The position numbers and the translations under genes are program-made. This document shows positions 54,895 through 64,000 of a stretch of 64,000 bases of DNA, piece after piece; the stretch's first letter is position 1, and each line of letters opens with the position of its first letter. The stretch comes from Buchnera aphidicola (Pemphigus immunis) (GTDB lineage: Bacteria > Pseudomonadota > Gammaproteobacteria > Enterobacterales > Enterobacteriaceae). The notes beneath the pieces were generated by a model that saw nothing but the letters and a program-made list of their open reading frames with translations, was not told where the DNA came from and did no database searches. The stretch lies in the NCBI RefSeq assembly GCF_964059115.1, contig NZ_OZ060408.1, forward strand, positions 372,001 through 436,000, given 5' to 3'.

Positions 54895-56693
54895 CAATAA
54901 AGATCCCTCTGGTAGCGTTTTTCTATACGAAGATGATTTAAAAATTTTTTAGCTTGAACTAAATTCATATTGTCATATTGAATAAATATATCAAGAAAAG
55001 TAGATTCGACACCTTTAGCCATATTAGAAGCATCACCACATATATAAATATAAGCTCCTTCTTTGATCCAACTCCATATTTTATCGCCTTTTTCTCTAAT
55101 TTTATCTTGTACGTAAATCTTATTTTTTTGATCTCTGGACCAAGCTAAATCTATATTTGTTAATAATCCTTTTTTGAAATATCTTTGCCATTCTATTTGA
55201 TATAAAAAATCTTCAGTAAAAGATGGATTACCAAAAAATAACCAATTTTTACCTTTTGCATTTTGGAAATCTCTTTCTTGCATAAAAGCACGAAAAGGAG
55301 CAATTCCAGTTCCTGCACAAATCATAATAATAGGAATATTATTATCTGCAGGTAAACGAAAATGATTATTTTCAACAATAAAAATCTTCAATGTATCTTC
55401 TTCTTGTACACGATGAGCTAAATATCCAGAAGCTCCTCCTAAATATATTTTCCCTTTATGAAAAGATTTTAATACCCTTACAGTAATATGTATCTCATTT
55501 TCAACCTCTGATAAAGATGAAGATATTGAATATAAACGGGGAGTCATTGGTCTCAAAATTTTTAAAATACGCAAACTATTTTCTTTAATAGGATATTCTC
55601 TAATCATATTAATAATAGATACTTTATCGGCATATAATTTTAATTGTTCTTTATCTAAAACCATATTTTTTAACATTTTACTATTAGATAATTTAGCATA
55701 AGACGACACAATATGAATATTATTAACAGTAAGTTCAAAATGATATTTTAATAAATTAAAAATTAATTTATCTTCTTCATTAAATTTTATTACAGTATCT
55801 TCTTTAATATTTAATAATTCCAAAAATTCTTTTATCAAACATGGATCATTTTCATACCAAATACCCAATACATCTCCAGGTTTATAAACAATTCCAGAAT
55901 TAGTAATATCTATCTCAATGTGACGAATATCTCTTATAGAATAACGCCCTGTAATTTTTTTATTAATAGATAATTTAGCAAAAAAAGGTTTTTCTTTTGT
56001 ATAATTCATAACAGAAGATACAGATTCTTTTTTCCCTAAAATGTTCCTATCAATTGTGTTATTTACACTTTGAAATAATAAATTTATTTTTTTAAGTAAA
56101 TCATCACACCACTTTTTAGCTATTTCAATATATTCAATATCAGCATCAACTCGATTTAATAACTGAATACCACCTAATTCATATAACCTTTTATCAAAAT
56201 CTTTTCCAGATTGACAAAACAAATTATAAGACCTGTCACCAAGTCCAAACACACTATAATAAAAATTATTTAATTTAGGGGCTTTTTTTGACATTAAAAA
56301 ATTATAAAAATCTAAGGCTTCCTCTGGAGGTTCACCTTCTCCTTGAGTTGAAGTAATAATAATAAATATTTTTTCTTTATTAATTTTTTTAAATTGATAA
56401 TCAAAAGCATTAACTAAATTAGCTTGAATATTCATTAAATTACATTTTTCATACAATAACTTAGATAACTCACGTGCATTCCCTGTTTGCGAAGCAGATA
56501 ATATGGTAACTATAAACTCATTTGAAACAATATCTTCAATTGATGATTTATTTTTTTTTCTTTTTGATAAACCCCAGAAATAACCAGATAACCAGATTTG
56601 CTCTGTAGTAGAAAAATTACTACTTACTGTTTCTAAAATAGCTATTTTTTTTTCATTTAAAGGCAATAAATAATCTTTTTCAATATCTTCCAT
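54894..56693 (-). CDS. cysJ: Sulfite reductase flavoprotein alpha subunit
   Basis: Passes electrons from NADPH through FAD and FMN to CysI. It has 599 residues, as in E. coli. An FMN flavodoxin domain at about 65-205 ([40 protein letters not shown]) is followed by the FAD domain with RLYSISSS and GASGYLAH, then the NADPH domain with [17 protein letters not shown] and [14 protein letters not shown], ending RYQRDLY. First gene of the seven-gene sulphate cluster, translationally coupled to cysI. Confidence 0.97.
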   Translation of the reverse strand: MEDIEKDYLLPLNEKKIAILETVSSNFSTTEQIWLSGYFWGLSKRKKNKSSIEDIVSNEFIVTILSASQTGNARELSKLLYEKCNLMNIQANLVNAFDYQFKKINKEKIFIIITSTQGEGEPPEEALDFYNFLMSKKAPKLNNFYYSVFGLGDRSYNLFCQSGKDFDKRLYELGGIQLLNRVDADIEYIEIAKKWCDDLLKKINLLFQSVNNTIDRNILGKKESVSSVMNYTKEKPFFAKLSINKKITGRYSIRDIRHIEIDITNSGIVYKPGDVLGIWYENDPCLIKEFLELLNIKEDTVIKFNEEDKLIFNLLKYHFELTVNNIHIVSSYAKLSNSKMLKNMVLDKEQLKLYADKVSIINMIREYPIKENSLRILKILRPMTPRLYSISSSLSEVENEIHITVRVLKSFHKGKIYLGGASGYLAHRVQEEDTLKIFIVENNHFRLPADNNIPIIMICAGTGIAPFRAFMQERDFQNAKGKNWLFFGNPSFTEDFLYQIEWQRYFKKGLLTNIDLAWSRDQKNKIYVQDKIREKGDKIWSWIKEGAYIYICGDASNMAKGVESTFLDIFIQYDNMNLVQAKKFLNHLRIEKRYQRDLY

Positions 56694-57040
56694 TGTATTA
56701 TTACCTATATATTATTATTTTTATATAATTAAAACCAAAAATAAACCATAAACATAATTTATTTACAAATATTATAAAAAATAAATTGTTATCAACAATA
56801 CAAAATAAATTAATATATTAAAAATATAATTAATTATTCTTTTATTTATATAAAATAATAATTAATTAGTATAAAAATACTACCACCACAATTTTAAAGA
56901 TACAATTCAAAATTCATATATAATATTATATTAAAAATATATAATCTTAAATAAATTAAATATTTTTTAAATACTATATAAATATTTTTATAAAAATATT
57001 TATTACATATATGTAATAAATTTATAATAATTATTTCACG
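56694..57040. other. Gene-free spacer between mutS and the cys cluster
   Basis: 347 bases that must hold the cys promoter. CysB-type control is not demonstrable. A loopless palindrome (TTATTACATA/TATGTAATAA, about 57000-57020) directly after mutS could be a weak terminator. Confidence 0.45.
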
Positions 57041-59602
57041 CTATACAATACTTTTTAAATAATATATGATTGCTAAAGCCTGACGTGGAGAAATTGTATC
57101 AGGATCTACCACATCTATAAAATGTAAAATAGAATTTTTTGATGAATCTTTAAAAAATTTTTTTTTTATTTTATTTATAAAATGATTATCATCATAATTA
57201 TTGGATAAATCTAATAATTCTTTTAATTTTATACTTGCTAAATCGGTAACAACTTTTGGTAAACCAGCCAAAGAAGCCACTGCTAATCCATAACTATTTC
57301 TTGTTGCTCCATCTTTAATAACATGTGTAAAAGAAACACCACCTTCATATTCGATAACACCACAATGAACATTTTTAATTTCCTTAAATTTTTTTTCTAA
57401 ATCAGTTAATTCAAAATAATGAGTAGAAAATAAAGTAATAGATTTAATAGATGTAATGAAATATTCAGCACATGCTAATGCTAAAGACAAACCATCATAA
57501 GTAGAAGTTCCTCTACCAATTTCATCAATTAAAACTAAACTATTACAACTAGCATTATGTAAAATACTTGCTATTTCAGTCATTTCCATCATAAAAGTGG
57601 ATTGACCCATGGATAAATTGTCAGCTGATCCAACTCTTATAAAAATTTTATCAAACATACCTATAACTGCTTTTTTAGCAGGAACATAACTGCCTATCCA
57701 CGTCATAATAACAATTAATGCTATTTGTCTCATATAAGTACTTTTCCCACCCATATTACTACCTGTTATAATCATCATTCTATTATATTCAGATAAAAAT
57801 ACCGAATTAGGCACGAAAGGAGTCTTTATTACTGATTCGATAACAGGATGACGACTATCAGTTAAAGAAATTACTGATTTTTTTTCTACTTTTGGACGTG
57901 TATAATTCATAGTAATAGAACGTTCTGCTAAATTAGTCAATACATCTATTTCTGCTAATGCTTGACTGCTAATTTGTAATTCATCCAAGTGAGAAAATAA
58001 AACATCAAAAATTTCTTCATATAATTTTTTTTCTAATTCTATACTTTTACTTGCAGCAAAAATAATATTTTTTTCATAATCTTTTAACTCCTTTATAATA
58101 TACCGTTCACAACTTTTTAACGTTTGACATTTTTTATAAGAATTAGGTACTAAATGACTATATCTCTTACTAATTTGAATGTAATAACCGATAATTTTAT
58201 TATGTCTAATTTTTAATGATTCTATTTTTAAAATACGTCTCGTTTTTATTTCAAAATTTTTAAGATACTGTTGTGCATCATTATTAATTAATCTCAATTT
58301 ATCCAATTCAACATTATAACCATCCGCTATTACTCCACCTTCTCGAATTGATTTAGCAGGAGATTTAGATATAGCTCTTTCTAACAAACTAGATAAATTT
58401 AAAAAATTTCCAATTGAATTACATAAATTTTGAATATGTTCTACTTTAATATCTATTAGTATTTTTTTTATTATAGGTAATTTTAAAAAAGTTTCCTTGA
58501 TAGAAATTAAATCTTTAGGAGACGCTGTACGCAAAGCAATACGAGAAGAAATACGTTCTAAATCACTTATACGATACAAAACATTTTGTAATACAGGAAA
58601 AACTTTTTGGAAACCTTGTATGCTATTTTGTCTATCATTAACAATTTTAATATCGCGTACAGGAGAACTTAACCAACGCTTTAACATTCTACTTCCCATA
58701 GATGTAGATGTGCGATCTAAAATACAACATAAAGTATTTTTATATCCTCCCGAAATATTTTTAATTATTTCTAAATTTTTACGAGTAGTTGAATTTAAGA
58801 TGATATTATCTTCTATATTATGCATTTTTATAGATTTTATATGAGGTAATAAAGAATTCTGTGTATTTTTTACATATTGAAATAAACAACCAGCAGCACA
58901 TAAAGCAACATCTGCTCCTTCCACACCAAAACCATTTAAACTATTTGTTCCAAATTGTAAATTTAATTGACGATAAGCAGTATCTAGTTTAAATTCCCAT
59001 AAAGAACGTTTACGTAGTCCATAATTATGTTTTATTAAATCATAATAAAAAAAACCTTCAGGATATAATAATTCTTTTGGATTAGTTCGTTGTAACTCAG
59101 ATAATAAATCTTCTGTACATGTAAATTCTGAAATAACAAATTCACCTGAACAAATATTTAAAATAGCATAACCAATAATATTCCTTTTAAAAAAAACAGA
59201 CGCTAATAAATTATCTTGATGATCTTGCAAAAAAAAATCATCTGTCACTGTTCCAGGAGTAACAATTCTAACTACTTTACGTAATAATAATTTTTTTCCT
59301 GAATTAGGTTCCTCCATTTGTTCACAAATTGCAACTGATTCTCTTAATTTCATTAATTTTAATAAATAAATATCTACTGAATTACAAGGTATTCCAGACA
59401 TAGGTACTTCTTTTCCTGCTGAATAACCCTTTTTCGTTAAAGTAATATTTAATAAATTAGATATTTTTTTAGCATCTTCATAAAATAATTCATAAAAATC
59501 ACCCATCCTATAAAACAATAACATATCTGGATAATTAGATTTTAATTTAAGATACTGTTTTATCATTGGTGTATGATCATTTTTTTTATTTTCTTTATTC
59601 AT
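57041..59602 (-). CDS. mutS: DNA mismatch repair protein MutS
   Basis: Recognises mismatches and starts repair with MutL. It has 853 residues, as in E. coli. The mismatch-wedge motif Phe36-Tyr37-Glu38 is kept in [11 protein letters not shown]; the C-terminal ABC ATPase has [13 protein letters not shown] (Walker A, one Pro to Ser change), [23 protein letters not shown] and FSTHYFELT. The last segment [18 protein letters not shown] matches the helix-turn-helix end of E. coli MutS. It is divergent from polA, whose proofreading site is lost, so mismatch repair may matter more here. Confidence 0.97.
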   Translation of the reverse strand: MNKENKKNDHTPMIKQYLKLKSNYPDMLLFYRMGDFYELFYEDAKKISNLLNITLTKKGYSAGKEVPMSGIPCNSVDIYLLKLMKLRESVAICEQMEEPNSGKKLLLRKVVRIVTPGTVTDDFFLQDHQDNLLASVFFKRNIIGYAILNICSGEFVISEFTCTEDLLSELQRTNPKELLYPEGFFYYDLIKHNYGLRKRSLWEFKLDTAYRQLNLQFGTNSLNGFGVEGADVALCAAGCLFQYVKNTQNSLLPHIKSIKMHNIEDNIILNSTTRKNLEIIKNISGGYKNTLCCILDRTSTSMGSRMLKRWLSSPVRDIKIVNDRQNSIQGFQKVFPVLQNVLYRISDLERISSRIALRTASPKDLISIKETFLKLPIIKKILIDIKVEHIQNLCNSIGNFLNLSSLLERAISKSPAKSIREGGVIADGYNVELDKLRLINNDAQQYLKNFEIKTRRILKIESLKIRHNKIIGYYIQISKRYSHLVPNSYKKCQTLKSCERYIIKELKDYEKNIIFAASKSIELEKKLYEEIFDVLFSHLDELQISSQALAEIDVLTNLAERSITMNYTRPKVEKKSVISLTDSRHPVIESVIKTPFVPNSVFLSEYNRMMIITGSNMGGKSTYMRQIALIVIMTWIGSYVPAKKAVIGMFDKIFIRVGSADNLSMGQSTFMMEMTEIASILHNASCNSLVLIDEIGRGTSTYDGLSLALACAEYFITSIKSITLFSTHYFELTDLEKKFKEIKNVHCGVIEYEGGVSFTHVIKDGATRNSYGLAVASLAGLPKVVTDLASIKLKELLDLSNNYDDNHFINKIKKKFFKDSSKNSILHFIDVVDPDTISPRQALAIIYYLKSIV

Positions 59603-60008
59603 ACATAATCTCTATTTTTTTATTAATAAATCAAATTTATTTAAATCTAACCAATTTTTATAAATAATAAATATAAATTTTTAATAATCACTATTATCAT
59701 AAAAATTAATTTTTTTATTAAATAAAATAAATTGTCTTATTATTAAAATAATATATTTTATTAGTATATGTTTTGATAAATAATATTCATTATGTTATAA
59801 TAAATATTATTTATATATAAAAAATAACTTATTCATCATTTAATACACATTAAAATTTTTAATAAATTAAAAAAATCATGAATTCTAAAAATAAAAAAAA
59901 ATACTAATTGTAGATGGAACATCTTATTTATATCGTGCTTATTATACTTTTCCATATTGGATAAATAAATACGGAGAACCTTCCGGAGCAATATATGGAG
60001 TAATAAAT

Positions 60009-60782
60009 ATGTTACGTAAAATAATACTGAAATATCAAGATAATCAAATAATTGTAGTATTTGACTCACCTAATAAAACCTTTCGTCATGCTATTTTTAA
60101 AAAATATAAAAAAAATAGACCTGCTATGCCTGAAGATTTAAAAAAACAAATTCCATTTTTATATAAGATAATAAAATTAATTGGAATACCTTTAATCCTT
60201 GTTCCTTCAGTAGAAGCAGATGATATCATAGGAACATTATCGTATCGTGCTGAAAAAATTGGATTAACTATTTTAATTAGCAGCAATGATAAAGATATGT
60301 TGCAATTAGTAACTGAAAAAATCAATATTATTAATACTACATATGACGTTATAATTGGACCTAAAGAAATTAAAAAAAAATATGGAATAACACCAAAACT
60401 TATGATTGATCTATTAGCATTAATGGGAGATGTTGTCGATAACATTCCTGGTATACCAGGAATAGGAGAAAAAACAGCATTAATGCTAATCAAACATTTT
60501 GGATGTCTTGAAAAAATATATGAAGAAATAGAAAATATAAAAATATTACCAATACATGGAGCTAAAAATATATCTATAAAAATAAAAAAAAATAAAGAAA
60601 TTGCTTTTCTTTCTAAAAAATTATCGACAATTAAATTAGATATACCACTTGATGTTGATTTAGAGAATTTAAAAACATCAAAATTAAAAAAACAAAAATT
60701 ATTACATTTTTTTAATCACTACAATTTTAAAAAATGGAAAAAACAGGTAGAAAATGATTCATGGTTAACAACAAAAAAATAA
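60009..60782 (+). CDS. polA: 5'-3' exonuclease portion of DNA polymerase I
   Basis: Open frame of 257 residues from the first in-frame ATG, but homology extends 39 codons upstream to 59892 with no ATG, GTG or TTG there, so this ATG is not the true start. Metal ligands are kept: VFDSPNKTFR, EADDIIGTL, SNDKDMLQLV and GDVVDNIPGIPGIGEKTA. The first aspartate (VDGTSYLYRAY) is only in the upstream part. A protein from 60009 would lack it and probably be inactive. Removes RNA primers and flaps. Some Buchnera keep only a stand-alone version of this domain. Confidence 0.85.
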   Translation: MLRKIILKYQDNQIIVVFDSPNKTFRHAIFKKYKKNRPAMPEDLKKQIPFLYKIIKLIGIPLILVPSVEADDIIGTLSYRAEKIGLTILISSNDKDMLQLVTEKINIINTTYDVIIGPKEIKKKYGITPKLMIDLLALMGDVVDNIPGIPGIGEKTALMLIKHFGCLEKIYEEIENIKILPIHGAKNISIKIKKNKEIAFLSKKLSTIKLDIPLDVDLENLKTSKLKKQKLLHFFNHYNFKKWKKQVENDSWLTTKK

Positions 60783-62545
60783 AATTATGTCCTCATGTTA
60801 TACCAAATATAGAATATATTTTAATTTTAAAAAAAGAAAAATTTGAAAAAATGTTAAAAAAAATAGAAAAATTTAATTTTTTTTCTTTTATAATTCAAAC
60901 AAAATTATTCAATATAAATCACGCTTACATTACTGGATTCTCTTTTTCAATTACCATTAATCAAATATTTTATATACCTATAATTAATAATGACTTTTTT
61001 TCATTAAAAATACATGATCAATACGATATTTTAGTACAATTAAAAATTTTATTTGAAAACAAAAACATACTAAAAATAGGTTACAATATAAAAAAAAATT
61101 ATCATTTTTTTAAAAAATACAATATTACACTATCCGGTAACAAATTCGATACCATGATCGCATCACACATGCTAAAAAATATATATAAAAATAAAGAAAT
61201 ATTAGAAGATTTAGAAAAAACATGGATAGAAAAAAATGAAATTAATAAAAACAATATTGATATAAAAAAATATATAGATCTAAAATCCCACATAAATTTA
61301 AAATTATATGAAGAAATATTAGTATATTTAGAAAAAGAAAAAAAAATAAAAAAAATATTAGAAAATATAGAAATACCATTAATAGAAATAATAGCTAATA
61401 TTGAAAGAAATGGTGTATTGATAAATATTAAAAAATTAAAAAAACAATCAAAAGAAATTAATATTAAACTATCAAATTTACAACAAGATGCTTATCAATT
61501 AACAGGATTATCTTTTAATATCTTATCTAGTACACAATCAAGAAAAATGTTACTACAAATAAAAGAAAATAAAAATAATATTAAATCCAATATACAAAAA
61601 AAAGATATTCTTCTTAATATAATAAAAAATTACCGCAGTTTATACAAATTAAAATCAACTTATCTTGATCAATTACCTAAAAAAATAAACAAAAAAACAG
61701 GTAAAATACATACATGTTATTATCAAACAAATACTTTAACAGGTCGTTTATCGTCAAAAAATCCTAATTTACAAAATATTCCATCTAAAACCAAAGAAGG
61801 TTACAATATTCGTAAAGCATTTATAGCTAAACAAAATTTTTTCATAGTTTCTGCCGATTATTCTCAAATTGAATTAAGAATTTTAGCACACTTATCACAA
61901 GATAAAAAATTAATTAAAATATTTCTTAATAACTATGACTTACATAAAATAACAGCATCTGAAATATTTAATGTTCCTATAGCTAACATCACAAATGAAC
62001 AAAGACAACTTGCAAAAATCATTAATTTTAGTTTAATTTACGGTATAAGCCCTTTTAGTCTATCTAACAGATTAAAAATAAATATATTACAAGCTAAAGA
62101 ATACATAAAAACGTATTTTCAACGTTATAAAGACGTCCGTAAATACTTGCAAAATACTTATCAATTTGCATTGGAAAAAGGATACGTATTAACATTTTAT
62201 GGAAGAAAAATATTTATTCCTAATATTAATTCAAAAAATTTTTTAATCCGTAAATCAGCAGAAAGGACCGCCATCAACGCTCCTATTCAAGGTACCGTAT
62301 CAGACATAATAAAATTAGCCATGATAAAAATATATAATTGTTTTAAAAAAAAATATCATTTAGACGCAAAAATGATAATGCAAGTACATGATGAATTAGT
62401 CTTTGAAATAAAAAAAGAAAAAATAAAGAATATTTGTAAAGATATACGTCATATAATGGAATATAATACAAAATTAGATGTACCTATATGTATAAATATT
62501 AAAATAGGAAATAACTGGAACGAAAACATTAAACATATCCAATAA
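60761..62545 (+). CDS. polA: Klenow-like portion of DNA polymerase I, proofreading site lost
   Basis: Open frame of 594 residues overlapping the exonuclease frame by 22 bases. Polymerase motifs are intact: TLTGRLSSKNPNLQNIP, motif A SADYSQIELRILAHLS, O-helix RQLAKIINFSLIYGIS (Arg, Lys, Phe, Tyr kept), motif C MQVHDELVFEI. The 3'-5' exonuclease domain is still present as sequence, but E. coli FAFDTETDSLD corresponds to FSFIIQTKLFN and LKYDRG to IKKNYH, so at least three of the four catalytic acids are gone. Could be made by slippage or by re-initiation at 60761 (AGG upstream). Confidence 0.88.
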   Translation: MVNNKKIKLCPHVIPNIEYILILKKEKFEKMLKKIEKFNFFSFIIQTKLFNINHAYITGFSFSITINQIFYIPIINNDFFSLKIHDQYDILVQLKILFENKNILKIGYNIKKNYHFFKKYNITLSGNKFDTMIASHMLKNIYKNKEILEDLEKTWIEKNEINKNNIDIKKYIDLKSHINLKLYEEILVYLEKEKKIKKILENIEIPLIEIIANIERNGVLINIKKLKKQSKEINIKLSNLQQDAYQLTGLSFNILSSTQSRKMLLQIKENKNNIKSNIQKKDILLNIIKNYRSLYKLKSTYLDQLPKKINKKTGKIHTCYYQTNTLTGRLSSKNPNLQNIPSKTKEGYNIRKAFIAKQNFFIVSADYSQIELRILAHLSQDKKLIKIFLNNYDLHKITASEIFNVPIANITNEQRQLAKIINFSLIYGISPFSLSNRLKINILQAKEYIKTYFQRYKDVRKYLQNTYQFALEKGYVLTFYGRKIFIPNINSKNFLIRKSAERTAINAPIQGTVSDIIKLAMIKIYNCFKKKYHLDAKMIMQVHDELVFEIKKEKIKNICKDIRHIMEYNTKLDVPICINIKIGNNWNENIKHIQ

Positions 62546-62666
62546 ATACGAATATCTCTATCACGTAACTAATATTAATCAAAAATATATTATAAAATAA
62601 TAAATAAACATAAAAATATAAATTAATTAAAATGTTAAATATATTCATATTTAAAAAGTTTAATTA

Positions 62667-63269
62667 TTATTTATGATACCAATAATCTAATTTTTTACGG
62701 AGTTCACAAACACCAATCTTTTTTACAGCAGAAAATAAATTTATATCACAAGATATTAATGGAAACTTAGATAATTTTTCAGAAACAATTTTTAATTGTT
62801 CTCTTCGCTTTTCTAATATTACTTTATCTGATTTTGTCAATAAAATTAACATTGGAATTTTAAATCTTAAAGCAGAGTGAATTATATTTTTATCCAGTGG
62901 TTTTATAGGATTCCTAATATCCATAAATAACACTAATCCCTTTAAAGATGTCCTCATTGCAAAATATTTAATTATAGTTTTTTCCCATTCTAATTTTAAT
63001 AAGTTAGCTATCTTCGCATAACCGTATCCTGGCATATCTACCAGATATTTTTTTTTAGTAACAGCAAAAAAATTAATTAACCGTGTTCTTCCTGGAGTTT
63101 TACTAATTCTGGCTAATTTTCTTTTGTTTGTTAAAACATTAATAGCACTTGATTTCCCAGAATTAGAATAACCAACAAATGCAACCTCAGATATATCAGA
63201 ATTTCTTTGTTTCTTTACGATTGCAGTACTGGTCAAGAAATAAGTATTCTCATAATTATTTTTAAACAT
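62667..63269 (-). CDS. engB: Ribosome-biogenesis GTP-binding protein EngB (YihA)
   Basis: Small essential GTPase of 50S assembly. It has 200 residues (E. coli 210). G motifs: GYSNSGKSSAIN (about 33-44), the switch TPGRTRLINFF, DMPGYGYA, LTKSDK. Order polA-engB convergent is as in E. coli; the Spot 42 RNA gene (spf) that lies between them there is not recognisable in the 121-base spacer. The acidic C-terminal tail of E. coli is missing. Confidence 0.95.
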   Translation of the reverse strand: MFKNNYENTYFLTSTAIVKKQRNSDISEVAFVGYSNSGKSSAINVLTNKRKLARISKTPGRTRLINFFAVTKKKYLVDMPGYGYAKIANLLKLEWEKTIIKYFAMRTSLKGLVLFMDIRNPIKPLDKNIIHSALRFKIPMLILLTKSDKVILEKRREQLKIVSEKLSKFPLISCDINLFSAVKKIGVCELRKKLDYWYHK

Positions 63270-63539
63270 TTTTTTTCCGTTTATAATAAATTAATGAAAA
63301 ATATATAAATAAGAGTAAAATATAAATTTATTTATACATAAATAAATTTTATATTTATATATGTAAAAAATATATATGTAAAAATTAGTATAATTCATTT
63401 TCATATTTTATTATAATACATTATGAAAATTATTTAAAATAAACTAAAAATATTAAATTTATTTTATAATTTACATTTAATAAAATTTACATTTTAATAA
63501 TAATTAATCTTATTATCCCTAATATTTTAAGGTAGTAAA

Positions 63540-64000
63540 ATGAACAAAAATTTACGAAACATAGCCATAATAGCTCATGTTGACCACGGCAAAACAACAT
63601 TAGTAGATAAATTACTACAACAATCAGGTACCTTCCAAGATCATGAAGAAAAAACTGATAGAATTATGGACTCCAACGATCTAGAAAAAGAAAGAGGAAT
63701 TACCATTCTATCTAAAAACACAGCAATTCAATGGAATAATTACCGTATTAATATCGTAGATACACCTGGTCATGCTGATTTTGGAGGAGAAGTAGAACGA
63801 GTTATGACCATGGTAGATTCTGTATTATTAGTCGTCGATGCTCTTGATGGACCTATGCCTCAAACTAGATTCGTAACAAAAAAAGCTTTTAATTACGGTA
63901 TAAAACCTATTGTGGTAATCAATAAAATCGATAGAAAAAATTCTAGACCTAATTGGGTAGTAGATCAAGTATTTGATCTATTTGTTAACCTAAATGCAAC
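63540..64000 (+). CDS. typA: Ribosome-dependent GTPase TypA/BipA, 5' part; runs off the right edge
   Basis: First 153 codons of a gene of about 605. ATG at 63540 with AAGG seven bases upstream. It starts [21 protein letters not shown] motifs [29 protein letters not shown] and NKIDR follow, and the window ends in [15 protein letters not shown]. coli BipA matches almost residue for residue. The family binds ribosomes under stress and aids 50S assembly. The rest of the gene cannot be checked. Confidence 0.96.
   Translation, partial: MNKNLRNIAIIAHVDHGKTTLVDKLLQQSGTFQDHEEKTDRIMDSNDLEKERGITILSKNTAIQWNNYRINIVDTPGHADFGGEVERVMTMVDSVLLVVDALDGPMPQTRFVTKKAFNYGIKPIVVINKIDRKNSRPNWVVDQVFDLFVNLNA

Larger units (their letters stand above)
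59878..62545 (+). other. polA: polA locus: one gene broken by two single-A frameshifts
   Basis: The whole DNA polymerase I gene. The ATG at 59878 starts M-N-S-K-N-K-K-K-Y and stops at once after a run of nine A's (59893-59901); one extra A would read ILIVDGTSYLYRAY, matching the E. coli N terminus. The second break is a run of seven A's (60773-60779); one extra A joins the exonuclease frame to the polymerase frame. Corrected length is 889 residues (E. coli 928). Both breaks need the same +1 A change. Alternatives are recent pseudogenisation, homopolymer sequencing error, or expression as separate proteins. Confidence 0.85.

Noticed and set aside
62546..62666. Possible Spot 42 RNA (spf) between polA and engB
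   Set aside because: Spacer is only 121 bases of AT-rich sequence without the Spot 42 hairpins.

Overview
The window is a 64 kb piece of a very AT-rich, gammaproteobacterial genome in long-term reduction. Every recognisable gene has a close Escherichia coli homologue, usually of nearly the same length, and gene order follows E. coli blocks. Gene content, order and the sulphate-assimilation cluster point to the aphid endosymbiont Buchnera aphidicola (inferred from gene content and synteny; strain not assignable by eye). I see no insertion sequences, prophage, CRISPR array, toxin-antitoxin pair or foreign island, and no new multi-gene system.

Layout: pepA (-, cut by the window edge), argI (+), ridA (+); then a long minus-strand information-processing block, deaD, pnp, rpsO, truB, rbfA, infB, nusA, tRNA-Leu(GAG), secG, ftsH, rlmE, greA. 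Next come ibaG, rplU-rpmA, obgE (+); rpsI-rplM (-); pheA, ffh, rpsP-rimM-trmD-rplS (+); tldD (-); aroQ (+); fis, rluD (-); alaS, csrA, tRNA-Ser(GCT), tRNA-Arg(ACG), gshA (+); fau, rpiA and a tRNA-Met/Leu/Gln operon (-); glnS, pyrG, eno (+); the minus-strand cluster cysJ-cysI-cysH-cysG-cysD-cysN-cysC; mutS (-); polA (+, broken by frameshifts); engB (-); and the first 461 bases of typA (+).

Functionally this is translation, RNA processing and degradation, membrane and protein quality control, and symbiosis-relevant biosynthesis: arginine (argI), the shikimate/phenylalanine branch (aroQ, pheA with an altered feedback site) and complete sulphate-to-sulphide reduction (cysDNCHIJ plus the siroheme maker cysG).

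The most notable observations are signs of decay and possible rescue. polA is split at two A-runs and rlmE at an A10 run. Each frameshift is corrected by one extra A, while nearly all catalytic residues downstream are kept. This fits RNA-polymerase slippage on poly(A), but a homopolymer sequencing error gives the same picture. The PolA proofreading site is erased while its polymerase motifs are kept. Two large gene-free gaps sit exactly where folP-glmM and murA lie in E. coli, hinting that peptidoglycan precursor synthesis has been lost. A third gap sits where pyrBI should be.
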